From CAKZQX01 sp034437035 (GTDB lineage: Bacteria; Chloroflexota; Chloroflexia; Chloroflexales; Chloroflexaceae): DNA of 64,000 bases. Below, piece by piece: positions 44,097-51,537 of the stretch. The stretch's first letter is position 1. The number at the start of each line of letters is the position of its first letter. Under the pieces are notes generated by a model. The model saw only the letters and a list, made by a program, of their open reading frames with translations. It did no database searches and had not been told where the DNA came from. Location: the NCBI GenBank assembly GCA_034437035.1, contig DAOTUI010000090.1, forward strand, positions 1 to 64,000. The letters are read 5' to 3'. Both the position numbers and the translations under genes were made by a program.

Positions 44097-44242
44097 GTTA
44101 TTTGAAAGGTATTGAGTCATGAGCAGTCTCCTTTCTGTTTCGCTCTATTGTACCGTTGTTTCGCCAGTACCAAACCTTCAGTTTCCGTGTACGCAGGCAT
44201 CTGCTGCCATGAACCGGAATCAAGACCATCTTCCTTGTGAAG

Positions 44243-45418
44243 TTAGCGTGGCGTGCGATACGGCCCCAGATAACGCTGCACCAGCCCCAGGTCAAACTCA
44301 TGCTGCAGGCGCGTGCGGGCACCTTCGGCGGTGGCAGCCAGCGCGCGCCCCAGTTGCCGGCAGATTGTGTCGGCCAGGAACTGCGGTAGTGGCTCCTGTA
44401 CCGTGTTGACTCGCAACGCGCCCCGGAATGTTGCCAGCACCGCGCCTAGCGGCTCACGCGCAATCAGCGCGGCGGGGAGTTCCAGCCGATAGGCTGGGCC
44501 GGTTGCATCGGGCCGGTAGTAGAGCACATAGAGCTGCCCATAGCTATGCTCTATCGCCGTACGCCGCCGGCGGAAGTCGGGGAGCACCGGGTTGCGATAG
44601 CCGGTCAACAGATGAGGTCGGTCCTGACGAATCAGCGAAACCGGCAGCGAGTATTCGCCCGCGTTGAGTACACTTGTCCAGAGCGTCCGGTCGGTGATGG
44701 TGCCGCTGAGGTGGGGCGCCAGTGCCGCCACATCGTCGGCAGCGGTGGCCGACTTGGGATGCGCCACCACACGCCGGCACTCCAGCACCAGCCGCCAGTC
44801 CTCTTCCAGGAAGAATGTCTCGATCAGGGGGCGAAAGATGTTCCACCAGGCGGGCGGATTCCCGGCGCGATGGTCCTGCGCATAACGCACCAGCAGCCGG
44901 TTGATCTCCAGCAGCACCGAGTAGAACGACCCATCGAGAACAAACAGGCCGCTGCTGGTGGCGCGAATCCGTTGTGCCAGCAGGTGCAGTTCCAGCACAG
45001 AGCGCAACCCGCCCAGGATACTCTCCAGTTCTTCCACGGGGGGCAGCAGTTGCACAATCACTTCCTGATCAGTGAGGGTGGCCTCCTCGACAGCGGCGGC
45101 GGCAATGGCAGCAAAGGTCGCGCCGGCAGCCGGCACGGTGGCATGCGCCCCATCAACCGCGCAGAGTCGCCGTGTGGGGCCATCGGGTGCGGGACGGATG
45201 CGCCGGTCAAGCGCGGCCCGCAAGCGATCACGGTCATTCTCAAGCTGCTGGAGCGTGCTGCGGCAGGCCTCTGTACAGGCCGTAATCGCATCTAGGACGG
45301 CAGCGGGCAGGGCGGCAGTTCCGTATCCCGAAGTCCGTATCCCGAAGTCCGTATCCCGAAGTCCGTGGTCGGTAGTCGGTATGCTGTTGTTGGCATCCTG
45401 GCGCTGGTTATCAGTCAT
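44243..45418 (-). CDS. nurA: NurA-domain nuclease
   Basis: 391 residues from ATG 45418. NurA family 5'-3' nuclease for DNA end processing. Two metal-binding aspartates in VDGAHATV (about D89) and FVLDGSFYSV (about D162), and a C-terminal RLELPAAL region. NurA usually works with the HerA translocase, which is not in the window. The first 30 residues are encoded by a short tandem DNA repeat (45321-45362), so the N-terminus is probably acquired. Overlaps the four-helix-bundle gene by 8 bp and lies in a translin-like / four-helix / nurA series. Confidence 0.8.
   Translation of the reverse strand: MTDNQRQDANNSIPTTDHGLRDTDFGIRTSGYGTAALPAAVLDAITACTEACRSTLQQLENDRDRLRAALDRRIRPAPDGPTRRLCAVDGAHATVPAAGATFAAIAAAAVEEATLTDQEVIVQLLPPVEELESILGGLRSVLELHLLAQRIRATSSGLFVLDGSFYSVLLEINRLLVRYAQDHRAGNPPAWWNIFRPLIETFFLEEDWRLVLECRRVVAHPKSATAADDVAALAPHLSGTITDRTLWTSVLNAGEYSLPVSLIRQDRPHLLTGYRNPVLPDFRRRRTAIEHSYGQLYVLYYRPDATGPAYRLELPAALIAREPLGAVLATFRGALRVNTVQEPLPQFLADTICRQLGRALAATAEGARTRLQHEFDLGLVQRYLGPYRTPR
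45321..45362. repeat. Three exact 14-bp tandem repeats inside the nurA N-terminus
   Basis: CCGTATCCCGAAGT three times, followed by degenerate GTCGGTAGTCGG words. Similar degenerate words lie on the other side of the four-helix-bundle gene (45870-45900), so the pair frames that gene. Confidence 0.85.
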
Positions 45419-45839
45419 CAGTATCCATCTCTGCATTGGTGACGTATTCAACGATCAACTCGCGAACTGTCTTTATGTCGGAATATGTTTGAATATTGCG
45501 CGAAAGTTTTACAATCATCGCCGCAATGTAATTTGCCTGGTCAATCAGTGGTGGTATGGCCGTCTGTTCACAATAATCTAATCTCATTGCTATTTCGATA
45601 GCCGTCATCGTTTCATAGGTTGATCTAATTGCGATGTCGAGGAAGCGTTTAAACTCCTTCGGGCTCTCGCTGCCGGCTCCCTCGGCAATATTGAGTGGAA
45701 TTGAGACTGCGGCCCGGCGGAGTTGACTGGTCAGGCCGAACTGCTCGTGCTGGGGAAATCTGTGCGTGAGCCGGTACACATCCGTTACCGGATCCATGGC
45801 TTGCTGTCATACGCGGAGATCGCGAAACTTGTGGGCCAT
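45411..45839 (-). pseudogene. Four-helix-bundle (23S rRNA intervening-sequence type) gene with a TGA
   Basis: From ATG 45839, with AGGGG upstream, the frame reads MAHKFRDLRV, then TGA (45807-45809), then QQAMDPVTDVYRLTHRFPQHE. Family members have FRDLxVWQxA here, so the TGA replaces the usual tryptophan codon. The rest is complete: GLTSQLRRAAVSIPLNIAEGA, SPKEFKRFLDIA, and a 128-residue frame from ATG 45797. It could still make an N-terminally shortened protein. Confidence 0.85.
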
Positions 45840-45888
45840 GTTTTCATTTCCCCTTGACTTACAAAAACCACAGGCTACGGAGTACAGG

Positions 45889-46521
45889 CTACGGACTTCC
45901 GAGCCTCGCCTCAAACGCTGCCAGTGCCTCTGTCAACCGCTCTTGCCGGATTGCCGCTGTCATATCGCCACGGGTGCGTTCAAGCACGGCCCGTAGCGCA
46001 TCGGTGGTGCGCCGGAGCCCGCCCGTAACCGCTTCCGGGAAGTCCACCGTAACCAGCATGCTGTAGACATCGTCCATAATCGTCAGCAACTCTTCCCCGC
46101 GCGTCACCTCACCCCGGCGCAGTCCATCCAGGATGGCGCGCCGCAGTTCGCTGGCGGCTTCCGCCAGCCCGTTGAGGTAGGCGGCCGGTTCAATCTGCAA
46201 TTCGCTAACTGACGGTGGTGTGCCCCCGGTCAGAAAGGCATAGACCAGCGAGGCCTCGGCATACTCCTTGAGGGCGTCCTGGGTGTAGCCGGCCGTCAGC
46301 AACCCCGGCTGGTCGGCAACCCCGGCGCGCAGGTTGCCGACGATGGTGCCGGCCTGCTCCAGCATCTGCGCGGCTTCATCGAACTGCTTGCGGTGGGCCG
46401 CGCGAATCGTATTGGCACACTGGCGCACCAGCGCGCGCGAAGTGGTTAGTGCCTGTTCGCGCGCCGCGTGACTGGTCTCGAACTGCGCGACACACTCGGT
46501 CACGAGAGGTTCGATTGTCAT
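45889..46521 (-). CDS. Translin-family-like protein
   Basis: 210 residues, all helical: AREQALTTSRALVRQCANTI, RAAHRKQFDEAAQMLEQAG, LKEYAEASLVYAFLTGG, and DDVYSMLVTVDFPEAVTGG. The RxxxRxxA-type start and EYxEA block resemble bacterial translin (nucleic-acid-binding octamer). Start ATG 46521 with AAAGGAAA. The open frame upstream to 46647 only reads through element E6. First gene of the translin / four-helix / nurA series. Confidence 0.72.
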   Translation of the reverse strand: MTIEPLVTECVAQFETSHAAREQALTTSRALVRQCANTIRAAHRKQFDEAAQMLEQAGTIVGNLRAGVADQPGLLTAGYTQDALKEYAEASLVYAFLTGGTPPSVSELQIEPAAYLNGLAEAASELRRAILDGLRRGEVTRGEELLTIMDDVYSMLVTVDFPEAVTGGLRRTTDALRAVLERTRGDMTAAIRQERLTEALAAFEARLGSP

Positions 46522-46538
46522 GATGTTTCCTTTTATAA

Positions 46539-46734
46539 CAGGAGTTACGCGGTCAATTCCAAACCAGGCGTTTGCCTGGATGAACGGCTCGATTCGCCTG
46601 CGGCAGCATGGTACTCTTTTTATCTTTTTCACGAACATGTGGCTCACAGAGCCACATGTTCGTGAAAAAGGATAGACTCGTCCGCCCTACCGGAGGCGAC
46701 ATTCCCTTTTGGATCAGTGACCGCATAACTCCTG
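46539..46734 (-). repeat. Palindromic repeat element copy E6
   Basis: 196 bp. Ends CAGGAGTTACGCGGT and ACCGCATAACTCCTG. Arms 46624-46645 and 46649-46670 perfect over 22 bp around ACA. Target duplication TTTATAA exact (46532-46538, 46735-46741). The left copy overlaps the translin ribosome site, and the element lies between that site and the promoter at 46775. Confidence 0.9.
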
Positions 46735-46774
46735 TTTATAAGAGCGTTCTGGACATAAATAGCACTATGCTGAG

Positions 46775-46783
46775 ATTATAGCA
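46775..46783 (-). promoter_or_regulatory. Extended -10 promoter TGCTATAAT of the translin-nurA series
   Basis: TGCTATAAT on the minus strand, about 255 bp before the translin start. If used, the whole element E6 is in the 5' leader of the mRNA. Confidence 0.55.
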
Positions 46784-46894
46784 TGATTGTGCATATACCC
46801 TGCCGCTCTGGATGGTGGTGTCCGTGCTGCTGTATGGGAACAGTTTCAAAATTCCTCTGGACAGATCTGGGGAGAATGTAGTATATTCTCAACT

Positions 46895-47629
46895 ATGATG
46901 AAAAAACAAACAGACACAGAGCCAATGCGCATCCTGGTTATCGCCGCCCACCCGGATGATATTGAGTTTGGTACGGCCGGTAGTGTGGCCCGCTGGATCA
47001 ATGAAGGTGCTCACGTAACGTACTGTGTGGTGACGGATGGTTCTGCCGGGAGTAATGCGCCCGGCGTTGACCTGGTGGCACTGACGCTGCAGCGACGTGA
47101 GGAACAACTGGCGGCAGCGGCGGCTGTTGGTGTGCAAGATGTACGGTTTATGGGGTATGCCGACGGCGTGCTTCAGCCGACGCTGGAGTTGCGCCGCGAC
47201 CTGACCCGGCTGATCCGCGAGATCCGGCCCTATCGTGTGGTCTGTCAGGATCCGACGACGGTGCTTGTGGGCGATGGCTACATCAACCACCCGGATCATC
47301 GTGCGGCGGGGGAAGCAGCGATCTACGCGGTCTTTCCCAGTGCGGAAACACGCCCGACCTTCCCCGAGTTGCTGGCTGAAGGCTACGAGCCGCATCATGT
47401 CTCGGAGGTATATTTGAACCTGACGCTGCATCCTACGCTCAAGGTTGATATATCGGACACGCTGGAACGCAAAATCAGCGCGCTTCTCTGTCATAAATCA
47501 CAGGTCAGCCCCGAATCGGCTGACTGGATTCGGCAACGCAACGCGGAAACCGGTGCGGAAGAGGGGTACGCCTTTGCCGAGGCGTTTCGCGTGATGCGGT
47601 TTGTGCGCGAAGAGGAAGCGGAAGCCTGA
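46895..47629 (+). CDS. PIG-L family deacetylase
   Basis: 244 residues from ATG 46895 (another ATG at 46925). Zn-dependent de-N-acetylase fold: VIAAHPDDIEFGTAGSVARW (AHPDDxE), TDGSAGSN, RREEQLAAAA and NHPDHRAAGEA (third zinc histidine). Acts on N-acetylated sugars or related small molecules; substrate unknown. Confidence 0.92.
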   Translation: MMKKQTDTEPMRILVIAAHPDDIEFGTAGSVARWINEGAHVTYCVVTDGSAGSNAPGVDLVALTLQRREEQLAAAAAVGVQDVRFMGYADGVLQPTLELRRDLTRLIREIRPYRVVCQDPTTVLVGDGYINHPDHRAAGEAAIYAVFPSAETRPTFPELLAEGYEPHHVSEVYLNLTLHPTLKVDISDTLERKISALLCHKSQVSPESADWIRQRNAETGAEEGYAFAEAFRVMRFVREEEAEA

Positions 47630-47642
47630 GCAGGTTGAGCAA

Positions 47643-47718
47643 CACGCGTTACGCGGTGGGTGATCAAATCATTTCTTTTGCACAAAAAATTCACTGTGTG
47701 ATTTTTTTGTGCAAAAGA
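47643..47718 (+). repeat. Truncated palindromic element copy E7
   Basis: Left end CACGCGTTACGCGGT, then arms 47674-47694 and 47698-47718 (20 of 21 pairs) around TGT. The right half and both CGCCTCCGG boxes are missing. No gene in the remaining gap to 47875. Confidence 0.7.
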
Positions 47719-47874
47719 TCAAATGTGAGCATATGCAAGATGCAGCATGTTGCGCCCCTACTCCTCCCTCTCCTATGCCCCTACGCATTTATCGCCGGCA
47801 CTATCCTTGCTGACTTCATCACCGGATAATTCCGAGTAGTTCAATAATAGCTCATTATAGTGATGGAGTTGCTC

Positions 47875-50067
47875 ATGCGTCTACAAACCAGTACCCTGCG
47901 CAGAACCGGGTCGCTGTTCAATCGTTATCGCTTCGGTTGTATCGCTCTCCTTGCCGGCATGCTGCCGGCACTTGTTATCGCGCCTGTACCCCTCCAGGCG
48001 CAGTCATCTTCCCCGGAAGGCCAGGAACAGGAAGAGGAGGGCGCGACTGGTAACGGGGCAAGTATGTACAACGAGGCCTACTATGTGCTGGACGAGTTGA
48101 ATGCGGGTCTCGCTGCGCCCGAGGGTCTGGTCAACCGCCAGACGCCGCAGGCCGCCCTGGAATATTTTTTGATTAACAGCCAGAATGGCAACTTTATGGC
48201 GGCGGCGCACGCCCTCAACCTGAACATGTTTCCGGACCAGAACCAGGCCGCGCGCGCCCCGGTCCTGGTGCAGCAACTGGATTACATTCTTAATCAGAAG
48301 CAATTGATCAACTGGGCGACCATTTCGGATCGCCCCGATGGTCAGGGTGTGGTGACACCGGGACAGGGTAGCGGCTCGACTGGCCCGCAGCGTAGTCTGC
48401 TGCTGGGTAGCCTGCGCCTTGACGGGCGGGATATCGCTATCCGGTTGCAGCGCGTGAAAGTTGGCAATGCCGAGCCGGTCTGGGTATTTTCTGCCAACAC
48501 CATCGAGAATATCCCGGCCCTCTACCAGCAATTTGGGCCGGGTGTGCTGGATCGGATTATGCCTGCCTGGGCCAAAGTGGAACTTCCCGGCAATGTTCCG
48601 CTGTGGGAGTGGCTGGTGTTGTTGGGGCTGCTGCTGGTAGGGCTGATTGTGGGCTGGATGGTGCGCAATCTGGTAGGTTATGGCGTTGGGGCGCGCTGGT
48701 TTGCGAAAAAAGTCCTCAGTCGTAAGTTAGACTATTCCGAGAGTAGCTGGCTACGCGGCCTCTCGGATGATATTGCCAATCCGATTGCCCTGGTTGCAGG
48801 TCTTCTCGTGTTCTCGCTTCTGTCGCAGGCACTACTGACCCTGACCGGGCCGTTTGCCAGTACCTTTAATATTCTCACCACCGTTCTTATCATCATCGCC
48901 GTTACCTGGCTGGGGATGCGGGTGATTACCTACTTCTCCGACTATATCGGTCACGGGTATGCGCAGCGCCTGGGGAGCGACGATGAGACGGAGCAGCGCA
49001 AACTCCTGACATATATTGCCGTCGCGCGCTGGGTGCTGATCCTGATAGCGCTGTTTATCGGCGCCGGCATTATTTTGAGCCAGTTCAGTTCGCTACGCCA
49101 GATCGGGATGTCGCTGCTGGCTTCCGCCGGCGTGATTGGTATTATTGTCGGTTTTGCGGCGCGTAACGTGCTGGGGAATGTCATTGCCGGGCTACAGATT
49201 GCGATCACCCAGCCGGTGCGCATCGGCGATAATGTGCTGTTTGAGGGGCAGTGGGGCTATATCGAGGCGATTACTTACACCTACCTGACCATCCAGACCT
49301 GGGATAAACGCCGGGTGATTGTTCCGCTTAACTATTTTACGATGCATCCGGTTGAGAACTGGTCGAAGACCAGCTCGCATATGATCAAGCCAATCTATCT
49401 CTATGTGGATTATACGATAGACGTTGAGCAGATCCGCCAGAAGTTTGACGAACTGCTGCGCAACGCCGAGAAGTGGGACGAGGAAACGGAACCGAGCGTA
49501 CAGGTTACCGGCTTTACCGATGAGACACTCGAGGTGCGGGCGCTCTGTAGTGCGAAAGAGCCGACGGCAGCCTGGAATCTGCACTGCCGGCTCCGCGAAG
49601 ATCTAACAGCGTATGTGCGTGATCTCGAAGGTGGCCGTTACCTGCCGCGCCGGCGTCTGGTATGGGAAAACGACCGACCGGGACAGCAGAACGGGCATGT
49701 ACGCGAGGAAGAGCATGCGCAGCAGCCTGCACAGTTCACCGGCAATGATCAGGAACAGCACAACGGCAAAGAAGAGGCAGCACGCCGGCAGCAGAGCGAT
49801 GATGATGGTGAAGAGATGACCATGCCACCGCGTGGGGGTAAGCAGGCCGCCGAAGAGCGCCCACCGAACGGCGAGGAAGAGCAGCAGAAGCCTCGTCGCC
49901 GTGGAGGTAAGTCGGAGGCCGGACAACGCCCACCGAACGGCGAGGAAGAGCAGCAGCAGAAAAAGCCTCGTCACCGCGATGAAGAGGAGCAGCAAAACGC
50001 TGATCAGGCGCAGGAGGAGACATTGCTGCACCGCCTGATCCAGCAGGAAAATGAGCGGCATCGGTAA
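47875..50067 (+). CDS. Mechanosensitive ion channel of the MscS family with an acidic/basic tail
   Basis: 730 residues from ATG 47875 (GGAG 6 nt upstream). Signal/anchor at the N-terminus, a roughly 200-residue extracytoplasmic part, about five membrane helices, then the MscS pore block (GIIVGFAARNVLGNVIAGLQ, RIGDNVLFEGQWGYIE, YLTIQTWDKRRVIVPL, NYFTMHPVENWSK). The last 100 residues are a charged repeat of PPNGEEEQQ and KPRRRGGK words. Opens under turgor to release solutes. Confidence 0.93.
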   Translation: MRLQTSTLRRTGSLFNRYRFGCIALLAGMLPALVIAPVPLQAQSSSPEGQEQEEEGATGNGASMYNEAYYVLDELNAGLAAPEGLVNRQTPQAALEYFLINSQNGNFMAAAHALNLNMFPDQNQAARAPVLVQQLDYILNQKQLINWATISDRPDGQGVVTPGQGSGSTGPQRSLLLGSLRLDGRDIAIRLQRVKVGNAEPVWVFSANTIENIPALYQQFGPGVLDRIMPAWAKVELPGNVPLWEWLVLLGLLLVGLIVGWMVRNLVGYGVGARWFAKKVLSRKLDYSESSWLRGLSDDIANPIALVAGLLVFSLLSQALLTLTGPFASTFNILTTVLIIIAVTWLGMRVITYFSDYIGHGYAQRLGSDDETEQRKLLTYIAVARWVLILIALFIGAGIILSQFSSLRQIGMSLLASAGVIGIIVGFAARNVLGNVIAGLQIAITQPVRIGDNVLFEGQWGYIEAITYTYLTIQTWDKRRVIVPLNYFTMHPVENWSKTSSHMIKPIYLYVDYTIDVEQIRQKFDELLRNAEKWDEETEPSVQVTGFTDETLEVRALCSAKEPTAAWNLHCRLREDLTAYVRDLEGGRYLPRRRLVWENDRPGQQNGHVREEEHAQQPAQFTGNDQEQHNGKEEAARRQQSDDDGEEMTMPPRGGKQAAEERPPNGEEEQQKPRRRGGKSEAGQRPPNGEEEQQQKKPRHRDEEEQQNADQAQEETLLHRLIQQENERHR

Positions 50068-50083
50068 CGCGGTGCTCCCACGC

Positions 50084-50128
50084 AAAACGGGCGTTCCGGC
50101 AAGGTTAGACTGCTGGAACGCCCGTTTT
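50084..50128. terminator. Bidirectional terminator between mscS and the esterase gene
   Basis: AAAACGGGCGTTCC pairs with GGAACGCCCGTTTT, a 14-bp perfect stem with A/T tails on both sides, between two convergent genes. Confidence 0.88.
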
Positions 50129-50146
50129 CAATTCTATCACGATTTA

Positions 50147-50635
50147 TCACGCGGCGCGCAGTAGTGTTTGCCAGTCGATGCTCTGGACGGTCGCACGCAG
50201 CATGTGATTATCATCCACAACATGAAATGTCAGGTTGGAAAAGACCTGCTCGGCGAGTGCGCGGGTTGGCTCCAGCGGAATAACCGTATCTCCGCGTCCA
50301 TGGTAGGCCACAACCGGGACGGCAACTGGTGCAGGCGGAGCATCGGCAAACTGGGGCCGCGTCAGTGCCGGAGCCAGCAGCACCAGTTTACGCACCTGCT
50401 GCGGGTGCCGGCACGCGAAGAGCGCGCCCATCAGCCCGCCAAAGCTGGATCCGACAATAATCCAGGCCGGACGCTCTGTCATGATCGGCGCCAGTTGTTC
50501 CATCCGCTCCTCCAGCGCACCATGAAAGTCCGGGGTCAGCATAGCGGGAAAGATACTGCGCAGTAGTTTTGCCTTGAAGCCATGCCCGCTACTCTCCAAA
50601 CCATGCAGGAAAATGCGGCCAACTACGTCACTCAT
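50147..50635 (-). CDS. Alpha/beta hydrolase of the YqiA/UPF0227 type
   Basis: 162 residues. Start IFLHGLESSGHGFKA, nucleophile elbow GSSFGGLMG, acid in YHGRGDTVIP, His in VVDDNHML. Small esterase. GGAG 6 nt before the ATG. Confidence 0.88.
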   Translation of the reverse strand: MSDVVGRIFLHGLESSGHGFKAKLLRSIFPAMLTPDFHGALEERMEQLAPIMTERPAWIIVGSSFGGLMGALFACRHPQQVRKLVLLAPALTRPQFADAPPAPVAVPVVAYHGRGDTVIPLEPTRALAEQVFSNLTFHVVDDNHMLRATVQSIDWQTLLRAA

Positions 50636-50678
50636 GGACTGCTCCTTCCGATGTAGGGGTCTCGGATCAGCGCCGGTT

Positions 50679-50942
50679 TTAGCTATCGGGAAGTCCGAGC
50701 GGGGCTTCGTCGTTGGAGATCAGGCTACCACGCGGGGCCGCCTGTTTTTCCTGTTGATGGTCAGCCAGTTCAAAACTCTGCGGCGCATAGAGGTCAATGT
50801 GTCCGCATGCCACACACACCTGCGCCGAAACCGGCAATGCCTGGCTGCCTGCCGGACCGCTTACGGTTATTTCCCCCATTGGTGTAAGCAGCTTTGCCGT
50901 CCGGGTCTCGTTGCCACACTTGTTACACTGGATCGAAGACAT
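50679..50942 (-). CDS. Small zinc-ribbon protein, unknown
   Basis: 87 residues from ATG 50942, with AAGGAG upstream. CNKC near the start and CVAC near residue 43 form a probable zinc ribbon, and the C-terminus is polar. The intervening TPMGEITVSGPAG is not recognised. Next to the esterase gene on the same strand. Confidence 0.72.
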   Translation of the reverse strand: MSSIQCNKCGNETRTAKLLTPMGEITVSGPAGSQALPVSAQVCVACGHIDLYAPQSFELADHQQEKQAAPRGSLISNDEAPLGLPDS

Positions 50943-51051
50943 TGGCCCGCTCCTTCTCTTGCTGCTGATTGCTAAACATAACATATCATACTTGCAGATC
51001 ATGTGCCAGTGTGCAGTCTGGAGTGCGGCAGCGTAGCTGCCGCGTCATTTA

Positions 51052-51237
51052 CACAACGTACGCGGTGTGGACTGTTGCAGTCTGGTGCCTGGCCCGAAGG
51101 CTAGTTTCGCCTGCGGCAGCATGGTACTATTTCTATCTTTTTGAAAAAAATGTGGCGCTCCGAGCCACATTTTTTCAAAAAACCTGTTCTATTCCGCCCG
51201 TCCGGAGGCAACATTCTCTTACGATTTCATAATCGTG
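51052..51237 (-). repeat. Palindromic repeat element copy E8
   Basis: About 186 bp. Left end CACAACGTACGCGGT, right end decayed. Arms (51138-51160 and 51161-51182) read GAAAAAAATGTGGC and GCCACATTTTTTC, imperfect by one base. Followed after 16 bp by E9. No clear target duplication. Confidence 0.8.
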
Positions 51238-51253
51238 TAATGCATGTAATTTA

Positions 51254-51521
51254 CACGATTTACGCGGTCGGTTCCGAACCAGGTGTTCACCTGGATAAAC
51301 GGCCCGATTCGCCTCCGGCAGGCCGGAGGATTTCTTCTTTTTGATAAACATGTTGCACAAAGTGCAACATGTTTGTGAAAAAGAATGGGATTTTCCGCCC
51401 TGCCGGAGGCGATATCTCCTGCCAAACGCGGGATCGCCTGATACATGGCAGTACCTGCAGTTTCGTGCTTTTCGCTCATTTCGTGTTGTTCGTGGTCCAG
51501 ATGCCCACCGCATAAGTTGTG
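51254..51521. repeat. Palindromic repeat element copy E9, enlarged and symmetric
   Basis: 268 bp. Ends CACGATTTACGCGGT and ACCGCATAAGTTGTG. Central arms 51335-51358 and 51362-51385 match except three bases. Unlike other copies, both flanking boxes are of the CGCCTCCGGCAGG type, so it is a symmetric recombinant. An extra stretch of TTCGTG words (51455-51495) lies inside the right part. Confidence 0.82.
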
Positions 51522-51537
51522 TCATGTAGTGCGGCGG

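Larger units (their letters stand above)
43673..44122. repeat. 26-bp inverted copies of the vapB leader around E4-E5
   Basis: Sequence at 43673-43698 (vapB start and ribosome site) is repeated in inverted form at 44097-44122, 24 of 26 matching. Between them lie E4 and E5. The right copy again has GAAAGG and an ATG (44119), but the following frame is not an antitoxin, so only the leader was copied. Confidence 0.78.

Noticed and set aside
44119..44409. Second antitoxin gene starting after the inverted vapB leader
   Set aside because: The leader is similar, but the frame after the ATG has no antitoxin similarity and runs antisense into nurA.
45321..45362. CRISPR-like or regulatory iterons
   Set aside because: Units are 14 bp without spacers and lie inside a reading frame. 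No replication genes nearby.
46522..46647. N-terminal extension of the translin-like gene
   Set aside because: The extra 42 residues are the translation of element E6. The ATG at 46521 has its own ribosome site.
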